DNA from: Enterobacter chengduensis
GTDB taxonomy: Bacteria; Pseudomonadota; Gammaproteobacteria; Enterobacterales; Enterobacteriaceae
Reading direction: 5' to 3'
Length of the DNA stretch: 64,000 nt
Assembly: GCF_001984825.2 (NCBI RefSeq)
Contig: NZ_CP043318.1
Span: forward strand, 248,001 to 312,000
Within the stretch, counting starts at the first letter, position 1. Every line of letters starts with the position of its first letter. This document shows, piece after piece, positions 15,225 through 26,072 of the stretch. The notes under the pieces were generated by a model, which searched no databases, was not told the origin of the DNA, and saw only the letters and a list, made by a program, of their open reading frames with translations. The position numbers and the translations under genes are program-made.

Positions 15225-16154
15225 ATGCCGATTCGGGTGCAGGACGAGCTACCAGCCGTCAATTTCTTGCGTGAAGAAAACGTCTTCGTCATGACGGCTT
15301 CGCGTGCGACAGGTCAGGAAATTCGCCCGCTGAAGGTGCTTATTCTCAATCTGATGCCAAAAAAGATCGAAACAGAAAACCAGTTCCTGCGTCTTCTGTC
15401 GAACTCCCCGCTGCAGGTCGATATTCAGCTGCTGCGAATCGATGCCCGGGAGTCACGCAACACGCCTTCTGAACACCTGAACAACTTCTACTGTAACTTC
15501 GATGACATTCAGGGTGAAAACTTCGACGGCCTGATTGTTACCGGCGCCCCGCTCGGTCTTGTTGAATTTAACGATGTCGCCTACTGGCCGCAGATCAAAC
15601 AGGTTCTGGAGTGGGCAAAAGATCACGTCACGTCTACGCTGTTTGTCTGTTGGGCGGTACAAGCCGCGCTGAATATTCTTTATGGCATCCCCAAGCAAAC
15701 CCGCACTGAAAAGCTCTCCGGCGTATACGAACACCACATTCTTCATCAACATGCCTTGCTGACGCGCGGTTTCGATGACTCTTTCCTGGCCCCGCATTCT
15801 CGCTACGCCGATTTCCCGGCCCAGCTGATTCGTGATTACACCGATCTGGAGATCCTGGCCGAAACGGAAGAGGGTGATGCTTATCTGTTTGCCAGCAAGG
15901 ATAAGCGCATTGCCTTTGTGACCGGGCATCCCGAGTACGATCCGGATACCCTCGCGTCAGAGTATTTTCGTGATGTTGAGGCGGGTCTTAATCCGGATGT
16001 ACCGTACAACTACTTCCCGAAAAACGATCCGCAAAACAAACCGCGAGCAACCTGGCGCAGCCACGGGAACTTGCTGTTCACTAACTGGCTCAACTATTAC
16101 GTCTACCAGATAACGCCATACGATCTGCGTCACATGAACCCAACGCTGGAGTAA
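15225..16154 (+). CDS. metA: MetA, homoserine O-succinyltransferase
   Basis: First committed enzyme of methionine synthesis: transfers succinyl from succinyl-CoA to homoserine. At 309 aa it has the E. coli length. The acyl-enzyme cysteine is in [10 protein letters not shown] (C142) and the catalytic H235/E237 in TGHPEYD. E. coli MetA is heat-labile and proteolysed; nothing here suggests otherwise. Start ATG at 15225 behind GAGGAT. Controlled by the adjoining Met boxes. E. coli yjaA/yjaB, usually between rrnE and metA, are absent. Confidence 0.98.
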   Translation: MPIRVQDELPAVNFLREENVFVMTASRATGQEIRPLKVLILNLMPKKIETENQFLRLLSNSPLQVDIQLLRIDARESRNTPSEHLNNFYCNFDDIQGENFDGLIVTGAPLGLVEFNDVAYWPQIKQVLEWAKDHVTSTLFVCWAVQAALNILYGIPKQTRTEKLSGVYEHHILHQHALLTRGFDDSFLAPHSRYADFPAQLIRDYTDLEILAETEEGDAYLFASKDKRIAFVTGHPEYDPDTLASEYFRDVEAGLNPDVPYNYFPKNDPQNKPRATWRSHGNLLFTNWLNYYVYQITPYDLRHMNPTLE

Positions 16155-16199
16155 TCTTCTGCACTAGACGATCCTAAAGCGTTTCAGCTATTCGCATCA

Positions 16200-16222
16200 G
16201 GCACCTTCGGGTGCCTTTTTTA
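16200..16222 (+). terminator. metA terminator
   Basis: GGCACC, TTCG, GGTGCC followed by TTTTTT, 46 bp after the metA stop. Confidence 0.9.
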
Positions 16223-16298
16223 TTTCCGAAATTCTATTCACCATTCTATATAAATTTAATTTCAACAAAATCAAGCAATTAATCTCATTTGAAAATTA

Positions 16299-16321
16299 AA
16301 ATGGAAATTGTTTTTGATTTT
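16299..16321 (+). promoter_or_regulatory. IclR operator of aceBAK
   Basis: AAATGGAAATTGTTTTTGAT, continuing TTT, matches the E. coli aceB IclR site nearly base for base. It lies about 100 bp upstream of the aceB start in an A/T-rich segment that should hold the promoter. Confidence 0.75.
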
Positions 16322-16424
16322 AGAAAAAATACAGATAGTCTTAATTCTGCTGAGCGAAAACTACCCAACGATCTTTCGTTCGCATTGGGGGCGTGATTTT
16401 GGATCTTTGATGAGGAGCAGAGTA

Positions 16425-18026
16425 ATGACTCAACAGGCAACGACGGTCGATGAACTGGCCTTTACCCAGCCATATGGCGAGCAAGAACAGCAGGTTTTGA
16501 CGCCAGAAGCGGTAGAATTTCTGACTGAACTGGTGACCCGCTTTACGCCGCAGCGCAACAAGCTGCTGGCGGCACGCATTCACCAGCAGCAGGAAATTGA
16601 TAACGGCAAGTTGCCTGGTTTCATTTCGGAAACCGCTTCCATTCGTCGTGGTGAGTGGAAAATTCGAGGGATACCTGAGGATTTACTGGATCGCCGCGTC
16701 GAGATCACCGGTCCGGTAGAGCGCAAAATGGTGATCAACGCCATGAACGCGAACGTGAAGGTCTTTATGGCTGATTTTGAGGACTCGCTGGCACCGGACT
16801 GGCGTAAGGTCATCGAAGGGCAGATCAACCTGCGCGATGCCGTGAACGGCACCATCAGCTATACCAACGAAGCCGGTAAAATCTACCAGCTGAAACCGAA
16901 TCCGGCGGTGCTGATCTGTCGCGTACGCGGTCTCCATCTGCCTGAAAAACACGTCACCTGGCGTGGGGAAGCCATACCGGGCAGCCTGTTTGATTTCGCA
17001 CTCTATTTCTTCCACAACTACAAGAATCTGCTGGCAAAAGGCAGCGGCCCCTATTTCTATCTGCCAAAAACGCAGGCCTGGCAGGAAGCGGCCTGGTGGA
17101 GCGAGGTCTTCAGCTACGCGGAAGATCGTTTCAATCTGCCGCGCGGCACCATCAAGGCTACGCTGCTAATTGAAACGCTGCCAGCCGTATTCCAGATGAA
17201 TGAAATTCTGCACGCCCTGCGCGACCACATTGTCGGCCTGAACTGTGGACGCTGGGACTATATTTTCAGCTACATCAAAACCCTGAAAAACTATCCCGAT
17301 CGCGTCCTGCCGGATCGCCAGGTCGTGACCATGGATAAACCGTTCCTCAGCGCCTACTCGCGTCTGCTGATCAAAACCTGCCACAAGCGCGGTGCCTTTG
17401 CGATGGGCGGCATGGCGGCCTTTATCCCGAGCAAAGACGCCGAGCGCAACAATCAGGTGCTCAACAAGGTGAAGGCCGACAAAGAGCTGGAAGCCCGTAA
17501 CGGTCACGACGGGACGTGGATTGCCCACCCAGGCCTGGCCGATACGGCGATGGAAGTCTTTAACCGCGTCCTCGGCGACAACAAAAACCAGCTGTTTGTC
17601 ACGCGTGAAGACGATGCCCCAACGGCTGAAGAACAGCTGCTGGCGCCGTGCGCGGGCGAACGTACCGAAGAGGGCATGCGCGCCAACATTCGCGTCGCCG
17701 TGCAGTACATTGAAGCATGGATCTCCGGTAACGGCTGCGTGCCGATCTACGGCCTGATGGAAGATGCCGCAACGGCGGAGATTTCTCGCACCTCTATCTG
17801 GCAGTGGATCCACCATCAAAAAACCCTTAGCAACGGCAAGCCGGTGACCAAATCCCTGTTCCGCCAGATGCTGGCCGAAGAGATGCGGGTGATCCAGGAC
17901 GAGCTGGGCGAACACCGGTTCAGCAGCGGACGCTTTGACGACGCTGCACGCCTGATGGAGCAAATCACCACATCAGATGACTTAATCGACTTCCTGACCC
18001 TGCCGGGCTACCGCTTCCTGGCGTAA
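16425..18026 (+). CDS. aceB: AceB, malate synthase A
   Basis: Condenses glyoxylate with acetyl-CoA to malate in the glyoxylate bypass used for growth on acetate. The ATG at 16425 ([13 protein letters not shown]), preceded by GAGGAGCAG, gives 533 aa, the E. coli length; a 39-codon upstream extension is discarded. Visible signatures: [13 protein letters not shown] near residue 110, the family segment [14 protein letters not shown] near 285, and [10 protein letters not shown] near 331. First gene of aceBAK; repressed by IclR. Confidence 0.98.
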   Translation: MTQQATTVDELAFTQPYGEQEQQVLTPEAVEFLTELVTRFTPQRNKLLAARIHQQQEIDNGKLPGFISETASIRRGEWKIRGIPEDLLDRRVEITGPVERKMVINAMNANVKVFMADFEDSLAPDWRKVIEGQINLRDAVNGTISYTNEAGKIYQLKPNPAVLICRVRGLHLPEKHVTWRGEAIPGSLFDFALYFFHNYKNLLAKGSGPYFYLPKTQAWQEAAWWSEVFSYAEDRFNLPRGTIKATLLIETLPAVFQMNEILHALRDHIVGLNCGRWDYIFSYIKTLKNYPDRVLPDRQVVTMDKPFLSAYSRLLIKTCHKRGAFAMGGMAAFIPSKDAERNNQVLNKVKADKELEARNGHDGTWIAHPGLADTAMEVFNRVLGDNKNQLFVTREDDAPTAEEQLLAPCAGERTEEGMRANIRVAVQYIEAWISGNGCVPIYGLMEDAATAEISRTSIWQWIHHQKTLSNGKPVTKSLFRQMLAEEMRVIQDELGEHRFSSGRFDDAARLMEQITTSDDLIDFLTLPGYRFLA

Positions 18027-18057
18027 TCCACCACATAACAATATGGAGCATCTGCAC

Positions 18058-19362
18058 ATGAAAACCCGTACCCAACAAATCGAAGAACTGAAGAAAGAAT
18101 GGACACAACCTCGCTGGGAAGGCATCCGCCGTCCTTACAGCGCGGAAGAGGTGGTGAAATTACGCGGCTCGGTTAACCCGGAATGCACGCTGGCGCAGAA
18201 CGGTGCGGCGAAAATGTGGAAGCTGCTGCACGGTGGTTCCAAAAAGGGCTATATCAACAGCCTGGGTGCGCTGACCGGCGGTCAGGCGCTGCAGCAGGCG
18301 AAGGCCGGCATTGAGGCTATCTACCTCTCCGGCTGGCAGGTCGCGGCGGACGCCAACCTGGCCTCCAGCATGTATCCGGATCAGTCGCTCTATCCGGCTA
18401 ACTCCGTGCCGTCGGTGGTAGATCGGATCAACAATACCTTCCGCCGTGCGGATCAGATCCAGTGGGCCGCCGGTATTGAACCTAACGATCCGCGCTTCAT
18501 CGACTACTTCCTGCCGATCGTCGCGGATGCGGAAGCGGGCTTCGGCGGCGTGCTGAACGCCTTTGAACTGATGAAATCGATGATTGAGGCCGGTGCAGCG
18601 GCCGTTCACTTCGAAGACCAGCTGGCGTCAGTCAAGAAATGCGGCCACATGGGCGGTAAGGTACTCGTTCCAACACAGGAAGCGGTTCAGAAGCTGGTTG
18701 CCGCGCGTCTGGCGGCTGACGTGCTCGGCGTGCCGACGCTGGTGATTGCCCGTACCGATGCGGACGCGGCGGACCTGATCACCTCTGACTGCGACCCCTA
18801 CGACAGCGAGTTCATCACCGGCGAGCGTACTAGTGAAGGGTTCTATCGCACCCATGCGGGGATCGAACAGGCGATCAGCCGCGGCCTGGCGTACGCCCCA
18901 TACGCTGACCTGGTCTGGTGCGAAACCTCCACGCCGGATCTGGCGCTGGCAAAACGCTTCGCTGATGCTATTCACGCGAAATACCCGGGCAAACTGCTGG
19001 CCTACAACTGCTCGCCGTCCTTTAACTGGCAGAAGAAGCTGGATGACAAAACCATCGCCAGCTTCCAGCAGCAGCTGTCCGACATGGGCTACAAATACCA
19101 GTTCATCACCCTGGCGGGCATCCACAGCATGTGGTTCAACATGTTCGACCTGGCCCATGCCTATGCGCAGGGTGAGGGCATGAAGCACTACGTCGAGAAG
19201 GTGCAGCAGCCGGAGTTTGCGGCTGGCAAAGACGGTTATACCTTCGTGTCTCACCAGCAGGAGGTGGGCACCGGCTACTTTGATAACGTGACCACCATTA
19301 TTCAGGGCGGCACCTCCTCCGTCACCGCCTTAACGGGTTCAACGGAAGAAGCACAGTTCTGA
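18058..19362 (+). CDS. aceA: AceA, isocitrate lyase
   Basis: Cleaves isocitrate to glyoxylate and succinate. The ATG at 18058 with GGAGCA upstream gives 434 aa, equal to E. coli; an in-frame ATG 15 bp earlier overlaps the Shine-Dalgarno. The catalytic loop KKCGHMGGK (C195) and the Mg-binding segment [14 protein letters not shown] are intact. It lies 31 bp after aceB. A pair of inverted boxC repeats separates it from aceK, likely lowering aceK expression. Confidence 0.98.
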   Translation: MKTRTQQIEELKKEWTQPRWEGIRRPYSAEEVVKLRGSVNPECTLAQNGAAKMWKLLHGGSKKGYINSLGALTGGQALQQAKAGIEAIYLSGWQVAADANLASSMYPDQSLYPANSVPSVVDRINNTFRRADQIQWAAGIEPNDPRFIDYFLPIVADAEAGFGGVLNAFELMKSMIEAGAAAVHFEDQLASVKKCGHMGGKVLVPTQEAVQKLVAARLAADVLGVPTLVIARTDADAADLITSDCDPYDSEFITGERTSEGFYRTHAGIEQAISRGLAYAPYADLVWCETSTPDLALAKRFADAIHAKYPGKLLAYNCSPSFNWQKKLDDKTIASFQQQLSDMGYKYQFITLAGIHSMWFNMFDLAHAYAQGEGMKHYVEKVQQPEFAAGKDGYTFVSHQQEVGTGYFDNVTTIIQGGTSSVTALTGSTEEAQF

Positions 19363-19369
19363 TGTTTTC

Positions 19370-19466
19370 CCCCTCACCCCGGCCCTCTCCCCAAGGGGCG
19401 AGGGGGAAAACAGATTCGCACCAGACCGTCCCCTCTTCCCTTTGGGGAGAGGGTTAGGGTGAGGGG
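19370..19466. repeat. Inverted pair of boxC-like repeats, aceA-aceK spacer
   Basis: Copy 1 (19370-19406) has the CCGG-type tail pointing left (CCCCTCACCCCGG then the stem). Copy 2 (19430-19466) has the TTA-type tail pointing right (stem then TTAGGGTGAGGGG). A 23-bp linker separates them. E. coli carries REP elements at the same spot. Confidence 0.85.
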
Positions 19467-19478
19467 TAAGGGGAATTT

Positions 19479-21230
19479 ATGTCGCGTGGCCTGGAATTAC
19501 TGATTGCCCAAACTATTTTGCAGGGCTTCGATGCCCAGTATGGTCGTTTTCTTGAAGTGACATCCGGCGCGCAGCAGCGCTTCGAACATGCTGACTGGCA
19601 TGCGGCACAGCAGGCCATGAAGCAGCGTATCCACCTCTACGACCACCACGTGGGTCTGGTGGTGGAGCAGCTGCGCTGTATTACCGACGGTAAAAGTCCG
19701 GATGCGGATTTTTTACTGCGCGTGAAGGAGCACTACACCCATCTGTTACCCGACTATCCTCGCTTCGAGATTGCGGAGAGCTTTTTCAACTCCGTCTATT
19801 GCCGGTTATTTGACCACCGCTCGTTATCTCCTGAGCGGTTATTTATCTTCAGCTCCCAGCCTGAACGGCGCTTTCGAACCATTCCCCGTCCGCTGGCGAA
19901 GGATTTCTTCCCCGATCGCGGATGGGAAAAGCTCCTGCACCGCGTGCTAACGGATTTGCCGCTGCGCCTGCCCTGGGAGAATAAAAGCCGGGATATCGGG
20001 TATATCCACGCGCATCTCAACGAAGCCTTCGGCGCGGAGGTGCTCGGCTGCAGCCATCTGCAGGTGGCCAACGAGCTGTTCTACCGCAATAAAGCCGCCT
20101 GGCTGGTGGGCAAACTGGTTACGCCGACCGCCATCGTGCCGTTTTTGTTACCGATCCACCGTACCGACGACGGGGAACTGTTTGTCGATACCTGCCTGAC
20201 CACCGGCGCCGAGGCCAGCATCGTATTTGGCTTCGCCCGCTCCTATTTTATGGTTTATGCGCCGCTGCCTGCCGCGCTGGTGGAGTGGCTGCGCGAAATC
20301 CTGCCGGGCAAAACCACCGCCGAGCTGTATATGGCGATTGGCTGCCAGAAGCACGCCAAAACGGAAAGCTATCGCGAATACCTGCGCTATGTCACCGCGG
20401 CTGATGAGCAGTTTATCGAAGCGCCCGGCATTCGCGGCATGGTGATGCTGGTCTTTACGCTGCCGGGCTTCGACCGGGTGTTTAAGGTGATTAAAGACCG
20501 GTTCGCGCCGCAGAAAGAGATGACCGCCGCGCACGTCCGCGCCTGCTATCAGCTGGTCAAAGAGCACGACCGCGTCGGGCGCATGGCGGATACCCAGGAG
20601 TTCGAAAACTTTGTGCTTGATAAGCAGCAGATCGACCCGGCGCTCATGGGACTATTAATGCAGGAAGCGCCCGCGAAAATCACCGATCTTGGTGACAAAA
20701 TCGCGATTAGCCATCTCTACATTGAGCGTCGTATGGTGCCGCTGAACATCTGGCTGGAGCAGTCTGAAGGTCAGGCGCTGCGCGATGCGATAGAAGAGTA
20801 CGGCAACGCGATTCGCCAGCTTGCCGCCGCCAATATTTTCCCGGGCGATATGCTGTTTAAAAACTTCGGCGTCACCCGTCACGGGCGGGTGGTGTTCTAC
20901 GATTACGATGAAATTTGCTACATGACCGAGGTGAACTTCCGCGATATACCCCCGCCGCGCTACCCGGAGGATGAGCTTTCCGGCGAGCCGTGGTACAGCG
21001 TTTCACCGGGCGATGTGTTTCCGGAAGAGTTTCGCCACTGGCTGTGCGCCGACCCGCGCATCGGGCCGCTGTTCGAAGAAATGCATGAGGATCTGTTTCG
21101 CGCCAGCTACTGGCGCGGGCTGCAAACGCGGATCAAAAATGGGCACGTCGAAGATGTATATGCCTACCGCCGCAAGCAGCGGTTTTGCATCCGTTTTTCT
21201 CCCTCTCCCTGTGGGAGAGGGCCGGGGTAA
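19479..21230 (+). CDS. aceK: AceK, isocitrate dehydrogenase kinase/phosphatase
   Basis: Controls flux into the glyoxylate bypass by phosphorylating and dephosphorylating isocitrate dehydrogenase at one shared active site. It is 583 aa against 578 in E. coli. Key acidic residues lie in [10 protein letters not shown] (about D371) and [10 protein letters not shown] (about D477). Normal sequence ends at YAYRRKQRF; the last ~13 residues ([11 protein letters not shown]) are encoded by a boxC repeat at 21201-21236, which also provides the stop. The altered tail is unlikely to hit the active site. Start ATG at 19479; the upstream ribosome site AAGGGG is the end of the preceding boxC pair. Confidence 0.96.
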   Translation: MSRGLELLIAQTILQGFDAQYGRFLEVTSGAQQRFEHADWHAAQQAMKQRIHLYDHHVGLVVEQLRCITDGKSPDADFLLRVKEHYTHLLPDYPRFEIAESFFNSVYCRLFDHRSLSPERLFIFSSQPERRFRTIPRPLAKDFFPDRGWEKLLHRVLTDLPLRLPWENKSRDIGYIHAHLNEAFGAEVLGCSHLQVANELFYRNKAAWLVGKLVTPTAIVPFLLPIHRTDDGELFVDTCLTTGAEASIVFGFARSYFMVYAPLPAALVEWLREILPGKTTAELYMAIGCQKHAKTESYREYLRYVTAADEQFIEAPGIRGMVMLVFTLPGFDRVFKVIKDRFAPQKEMTAAHVRACYQLVKEHDRVGRMADTQEFENFVLDKQQIDPALMGLLMQEAPAKITDLGDKIAISHLYIERRMVPLNIWLEQSEGQALRDAIEEYGNAIRQLAAANIFPGDMLFKNFGVTRHGRVVFYDYDEICYMTEVNFRDIPPPRYPEDELSGEPWYSVSPGDVFPEEFRHWLCADPRIGPLFEEMHEDLFRASYWRGLQTRIKNGHVEDVYAYRRKQRFCIRFSPSPCGRGPG

Positions 21231-21236
21231 GGGCAT
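21201..21236 (+). repeat. boxC-like repeat overlapping the aceK 3' end (CCGG-tail type)
   Basis: CCCTCTCCCTGTGGGAGAGG followed by GCCGGGGTAAGGGC. The G-to-A change in the tail (GGTAAG instead of GGTGAG) creates the TAA that stops aceK. The sequence beyond, GGGCATCAGGCCGCAC, is shared with the boxC copy hit by the insertion element near 61033. Confidence 0.85.
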
Positions 21237-21252
21237 CAGGCCGCACTCAATT

Positions 21253-22080
21253 TTAACGCATCCCACCGTACGCCAGCGTCACCTCTTTCGCCGCCTTAAT
21301 CACCAGCGCACCCAGCTCGGTCACGCGGTCGTCGGTCATGCGCGAAATCGGCCCGGAGATGGAGATAGCGGCAAACGGTTCGCGGTGCTCGTCAAAAATA
21401 CAGGCCGCGAGGCAGCGCAGGCCCAGGGCATGTTCTTCATCATCAAACGAATAGCCTCGCTTGCGGGTCAGGGCCAGATCTTCTTTCAGATGCACGGGCG
21501 AAACCAGCGTGGCGTGGGTATAGGCGTGCAGACCTTTACGGTGCAGCAGCCCCGTCACCTGCTCCTCGCTCAGCTGCGAGAGAAACGCTTTCCCCGCTCC
21601 GGACGCGTGCATCGGCAGCTTGCCGCCAATCGGCGCGGACATGCGCATCAGCTGCGTGCACTGCACCTGGTCGATGATGATGGCCTGATGGTCGCTCTGG
21701 TCCAGCACCGCCAGGTTTACGGTCTCGCCGGACTCCTCCATCAGCTTGCGCAGAATCGGGTGAACAATCGCCAGCAGGTTGCGGCTCTGCAGAAAGCTGC
21801 TGCCAACGATAAACGCATGCGCGCCCACCGCCCAGTGCCCCAGCTCGCCGACCTGGCGGACAAAACCCAGCTGCTGCATGGTGGTCAGCAGGCGATGCGT
21901 CGTGGAGTTCGGCAGGCCTGCCTGCTGGGCCAGCTCCGTCAGGGCCACGCTGCTGTGCGACTCGGCTATCCACTCCAGCAGCTTCAAACCGCGCGTGAGC
22001 GATTGAACCTGTCCGCCCTGCGGTGCGGCGGGGGTAGCAGCAGGTTTTCTGCCGCGTTTAGCGGGAACGGTCGCGACCAT
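21253..22080 (-). CDS. iclR: IclR, repressor of aceBAK
   Basis: DNA-binding repressor of the glyoxylate operon and of its own gene; glyoxylate and pyruvate modulate it. The start at 22080 (MVATVPAKRGRKPAATP) has GGAGAT 4 nt upstream and gives 275 aa (E. coli 274); longer in-frame starts to 22176 lack a ribosome site. The N-terminal winged helix-turn-helix (LTELAQQAGLPNSTTHRLL) is followed by the effector domain (SAPIGGKLPMHASGAGKAFL; GLRCLAACIFDEH). It is convergent with aceK. arpA of E. coli is absent between them. Confidence 0.97.
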   Translation of the reverse strand: MVATVPAKRGRKPAATPAAPQGGQVQSLTRGLKLLEWIAESHSSVALTELAQQAGLPNSTTHRLLTTMQQLGFVRQVGELGHWAVGAHAFIVGSSFLQSRNLLAIVHPILRKLMEESGETVNLAVLDQSDHQAIIIDQVQCTQLMRMSAPIGGKLPMHASGAGKAFLSQLSEEQVTGLLHRKGLHAYTHATLVSPVHLKEDLALTRKRGYSFDDEEHALGLRCLAACIFDEHREPFAAISISGPISRMTDDRVTELGALVIKAAKEVTLAYGGMR

Positions 22081-22103
22081 GACGATCTCCTTTTTCTGTA
22101 TCG

Positions 22104-22118
22104 TGGAAATCATTTTCG
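22104..22118. promoter_or_regulatory. Candidate IclR auto-operator
   Basis: TGGAAATCATTTTCG, 24 bp upstream of the iclR start, matches the IclR half-palindrome TGGAAATnATTTCCA at most positions. Confidence 0.55.
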
Positions 22119-22272
22119 TTTTATTTGGTGAATTTGCAACCGTATCCTGACTGATCGGATGAGTGATGGTGAACATGTCTCATGTTACCGCTGCGCGACT
22201 TTTCCACCCTGCAAGATTGTGCCAGTATGGAACGCAGCCTTTTGGCCTTGTTGAGCGTTGTCGGGAGCAAGT

Positions 22273-25200
22273 GTGAGCAGCAAAGTAGAGCAACTGCGTG
22301 CGCAGTTAAATGAACGAATTCTGGTGCTGGACGGCGGCATGGGCACCATGATCCAGGGCTATCGTCTCAGTGAAGATGATTTCCGCGGCGAACGCTTTGC
22401 CGACTGGCCATGCGACTTGAAAGGGAACAACGACCTGCTGGTGCTCAGCAAGCCGTCCGTCATTAAGGATATCCACAACGCCTACTTCGAAGCGGGTGCG
22501 GATATCGTTGAAACCAACACCTTCAACTCGACAACCATCGCCATGGCGGATTACCAGATGGAATCCCTGTCGGCGGAGATCAACTTTGAGGCGGCTAAAC
22601 TGGCCCGTGCCTGCGCCGACGAATGGACGGCCCGCACGCCGGACAAACCGCGTTACGTGGCCGGGGTGCTTGGCCCAACCAACCGCACCGCGTCAATCTC
22701 ACCGGACGTCAACGATCCGGCGTTTCGTAATATCACCTTCGATCAGCTGGTCGCAGCCTACCGTGAATCGACCAAAGCGCTGGTGGAAGGCGGTTCCGAT
22801 CTCATCCTGATTGAAACGGTTTTCGACACCCTCAACGCCAAGGCCGCCATTTACGCGGTAAAAGAAGAGTTCGAGGCGCTGGGCGTTGATCTGCCAATCA
22901 TGATTTCCGGCACCATCACCGACGCTTCCGGCCGCACCCTGTCCGGCCAGACGACCGAAGCGTTTTATAACTCTCTGCGCCACGCCGACGCGCTCTCCTT
23001 TGGCCTGAACTGCGCGCTGGGGCCGGATGAACTGCGCCAGTACGTGCAGGAGCTGTCGCGCATTGCGGAATGCTACGTCACCGCCCACCCAAACGCCGGT
23101 CTGCCGAACGCCTTTGGTGAATACGATCTGGATGCCGACACCATGGCGGCGCAAATCCGCGAGTGGGCCGAGTCTGGCTTCCTGAACATCGTCGGCGGCT
23201 GCTGCGGCACCACGCCAGAGCACATCGCCGCCATGAGCCACGCCGTGGCCGGGCTGCCGCCGCGCAGGCTGCCGGAGCTTCCCGTTGCCTGTCGTCTGTC
23301 CGGCCTTGAGCCGTTGACCATCGGCGACGACAGCCTGTTTGTGAACGTGGGTGAGCGTACTAACGTTACCGGTTCGGCGAAGTTCAAGCGCCTGATCAAA
23401 GAAGAGAAATACAGCGAAGCGCTGGACGTCGCCCGCCAGCAGGTGGAAAGCGGCGCGCAGATTATCGATATCAACATGGATGAGGGGATGCTCGACGCCG
23501 AAGCGGCGATGGTGCGTTTCCTCAACCTGATTGCCGGTGAGCCGGACATCGCCCGCGTGCCGATCATGATCGACTCCTCCAAGTGGGAGGTCATCGAAAA
23601 AGGGCTGAAGTGCATTCAGGGTAAAGGCATCGTCAACTCCATCTCGATGAAAGAGGGCGTGGATATCTTCATCCACCACGCGAAAATGGTCCGCCGCTAC
23701 GGTGCCGCCGTGGTGGTAATGGCCTTTGACGAAGTGGGCCAGGCCGATACCCGCGAGCGCAAAATAGAAATTTGCCGCCGCGCGTACAAGATTTTGACCG
23801 AAGAGGTGGGCTTCCCGCCGGAAGACATCATCTTTGACCCGAACATCTTCGCCGTGGCGACCGGCATCGAAGAGCATAATAACTATGCGCAGGACTTTAT
23901 CGGCGCGTGCGAGGACATCAAGCGCGAGCTGTCGCATGCGCTCATCTCCGGCGGCGTGTCGAACGTGTCGTTCTCGTTCCGCGGCAACGACCCGGTGCGT
24001 GAAGCGATCCACGCCGTGTTCCTCTACTACGCCATTCGTAACGGGATGGACATGGGGATCGTCAACGCTGGCCAGCTGGCGATTTACGACGACCTGCCTG
24101 CCGAGCTTCGCGACGCGGTAGAAGACGTGATCCTTAACCGCCGCGACGACGCCACCGAGCGCATGCTTGACCTGGCGGAGAAATACCGCGGCAGCAAGTC
24201 GGATGAATCGGCCAACGTTCAGCAGGCCGAGTGGCGTTCCTGGGACGTGAGAAAGCGTCTGGAATATTCGCTGGTGAAAGGCATTACCGAGTTTATCGAG
24301 CAGGACACCGAAGAGGCGCGCCAACAGGCAGCCCGCCCGATTGAGGTGATCGAAGGCCCGCTGATGGACGGCATGAACGTGGTCGGCGATCTGTTCGGCG
24401 AGGGCAAAATGTTCCTGCCGCAGGTGGTGAAATCCGCCCGCGTGATGAAGCAGGCCGTGGCGTACCTGGAGCCGTTTATCGAGGCCAGCAAGGAGAAAGG
24501 TTCCAGCAACGGCAAGATGGTCATCGCCACCGTGAAGGGCGACGTCCACGACATCGGCAAAAACATCGTCGGCGTGGTGCTGCAGTGCAATAACTACGAA
24601 ATTATCGACCTGGGCGTCATGGTCCCGGCGGATAAAATCCTTAAGACCGCGCGCGAGGTGAACGCCGACCTGATTGGCCTTTCCGGGCTGATCACGCCAT
24701 CGCTGGACGAAATGGTCAATGTGGCAAAGGAGATGGAGCGTCAGGGCTTCACTATTCCGCTGCTGATCGGCGGTGCGACCACCTCCAAAGCGCATACGGC
24801 GGTAAAAATCGAACAGAACTACAGCGGCCCGACGGTCTACGTGCAGAACGCCTCGCGCACGGTGGGCGTGGTGTCCGCGCTGCTCTCCGACACCCAGCGC
24901 GACGAGTTTGTTGCGCGCACCCGCAAAGAGTACGAGACCGTCCGCATTCAGCACGGGCGCAAGAAGCCGCGCACCCCGCCCGTTTCACTTCAGGCGGCGC
25001 GCGACAACGACCTGGCATTTGACTGGTCCAGCTATACGCCGCCGGTGGCGCACCGCCTGGGCGTGCAGGACGTCACCGCCAGCATCGAAACGCTGCGCAA
25101 CTACATCGACTGGACGCCGTTCTTTATGACCTGGTCGCTGGCGGGAAAATACCCGCGCATCCTCGAAGATGAGGTGGTGGGTGAAGAGGCGAAGCGCCTG

Positions 25201-25956
25201 TTTAAAGACGCCAACGACATGCTCGACACGCTGAGCGCAGAGAAAACCCTCAACCCGCGCGGCGTCGTGGGCCTGTTCCCGGCGAACCGCGTGGGTGACG
25301 ACATCGAAATTTACCGCGATGAGACCCGCACCCACGTGCTTGCGGTCAGCCGCCATTTGCGCCAGCAAACCGAAAAAGTGGGCTTCGCCAACTACTGCCT
25401 GGCCGATTTCGTCGCGCCGAAGCTGAGTGGTAAAGCCGACTATATCGGCGCCTTCGCGGTAACCGGCGGCCTGGAAGAAGATGCCCTGGCGGACGCGTTC
25501 GACGCGCAGCACGATGATTACAATAAAATCATGGTGAAAGCGATAGCCGACCGCCTGGCGGAAGCTTTCGCCGAGTACCTCCACGAGCGCGTGCGCAAGG
25601 TGCACTGGGGCTACGCGGCTAACGAGAATCTCAGCAACGAGGAGCTTATTCGCGAAAACTACCAGGGGATTCGCCCGGCGCCGGGCTATCCGGCCTGCCC
25701 GGAGCACACCGAAAAAGGCACCATCTGGAAACTTCTCGATGTTGAGGCCCATACGGGGATGAAGCTCACCGAGTCGTTCGCCATGTGGCCGGGTGCCTCT
25801 GTTTCCGGCTGGTACTTCAGCCACCCGGACAGCAAGTACTTTGCCGTGGCGCAGCTGCAGCGCGATCAGATCGAAGATTACGCCCTGCGCAAAGGCATGA
25901 GCGTGTCAGAGGTTGAGCGCTGGCTGGCCCCGAATCTCGGCTACGACGCCGACTAA
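22273..25956 (+). CDS. metH: MetH, cobalamin-dependent methionine synthase
   Basis: Transfers methyl from 5-methyl-THF through cobalamin to homocysteine. The GTG at 22273 ([20 protein letters not shown]) with GGGAGC upstream gives 1227 aa, exactly the E. coli length; a TTG 15 bp earlier is rejected. Domains in order: homocysteine/zinc domain (GLNCALG about 245, GGCCGTTP about 309), pterin domain ([11 protein letters not shown] about 360), B12 domain with the axial histidine in [14 protein letters not shown] (about H759), and the AdoMet reactivation domain ([15 protein letters not shown] about 1170). Divergent from iclR. No cobalamin riboswitch seen upstream; MetR control is known in E. coli but I could not place a site with confidence. 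Confidence 0.98.
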   Translation: MSSKVEQLRAQLNERILVLDGGMGTMIQGYRLSEDDFRGERFADWPCDLKGNNDLLVLSKPSVIKDIHNAYFEAGADIVETNTFNSTTIAMADYQMESLSAEINFEAAKLARACADEWTARTPDKPRYVAGVLGPTNRTASISPDVNDPAFRNITFDQLVAAYRESTKALVEGGSDLILIETVFDTLNAKAAIYAVKEEFEALGVDLPIMISGTITDASGRTLSGQTTEAFYNSLRHADALSFGLNCALGPDELRQYVQELSRIAECYVTAHPNAGLPNAFGEYDLDADTMAAQIREWAESGFLNIVGGCCGTTPEHIAAMSHAVAGLPPRRLPELPVACRLSGLEPLTIGDDSLFVNVGERTNVTGSAKFKRLIKEEKYSEALDVARQQVESGAQIIDINMDEGMLDAEAAMVRFLNLIAGEPDIARVPIMIDSSKWEVIEKGLKCIQGKGIVNSISMKEGVDIFIHHAKMVRRYGAAVVVMAFDEVGQADTRERKIEICRRAYKILTEEVGFPPEDIIFDPNIFAVATGIEEHNNYAQDFIGACEDIKRELSHALISGGVSNVSFSFRGNDPVREAIHAVFLYYAIRNGMDMGIVNAGQLAIYDDLPAELRDAVEDVILNRRDDATERMLDLAEKYRGSKSDESANVQQAEWRSWDVRKRLEYSLVKGITEFIEQDTEEARQQAARPIEVIEGPLMDGMNVVGDLFGEGKMFLPQVVKSARVMKQAVAYLEPFIEASKEKGSSNGKMVIATVKGDVHDIGKNIVGVVLQCNNYEIIDLGVMVPADKILKTAREVNADLIGLSGLITPSLDEMVNVAKEMERQGFTIPLLIGGATTSKAHTAVKIEQNYSGPTVYVQNASRTVGVVSALLSDTQRDEFVARTRKEYETVRIQHGRKKPRTPPVSLQAARDNDLAFDWSSYTPPVAHRLGVQDVTASIETLRNYIDWTPFFMTWSLAGKYPRILEDEVVGEEAKRLFKDANDMLDTLSAEKTLNPRGVVGLFPANRVGDDIEIYRDETRTHVLAVSRHLRQQTEKVGFANYCLADFVAPKLSGKADYIGAFAVTGGLEEDALADAFDAQHDDYNKIMVKAIADRLAEAFAEYLHERVRKVHWGYAANENLSNEELIRENYQGIRPAPGYPACPEHTEKGTIWKLLDVEAHTGMKLTESFAMWPGASVSGWYFSHPDSKYFAVAQLQRDQIEDYALRKGMSVSEVERWLAPNLGYDAD

Positions 25957-25977
25957 AATCACTTTTCCTTACAACAA

Positions 25978-26010
25978 ACAGGGCGCTCATGGGGCGCCCT
26001 GTCTCTTTCT
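25978..26010 (+). terminator. metH terminator
   Basis: CAGGGCGC, TCATG, GGGCGCCCTG followed by TCTCTTTCTT, about 22 bp after the metH stop. Confidence 0.85.
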
Positions 26011-26072
26011 TACGTTTAAACCCTTATACTGAACCTAAGGAAAATGAATAACGATAAGGAGGAAAACCTTCC

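Noticed and set aside
16155..16424. Small RNA gene between metA and aceB
   Set aside because: Apart from the metA terminator the A/T-rich stretch fits the aceB promoter and IclR site; no separate promoter-terminator pair was seen.
22120..22257. Cobalamin riboswitch upstream of metH
   Set aside because: No B12-box sequence seen and the leader is too short; enterobacterial metH is normally MetR-controlled.
22699..24954. Open frame of 751 codons on the minus strand
   Set aside because: It is antisense to metH, whose protein is complete and conserved; no ribosome site or recognisable domain.
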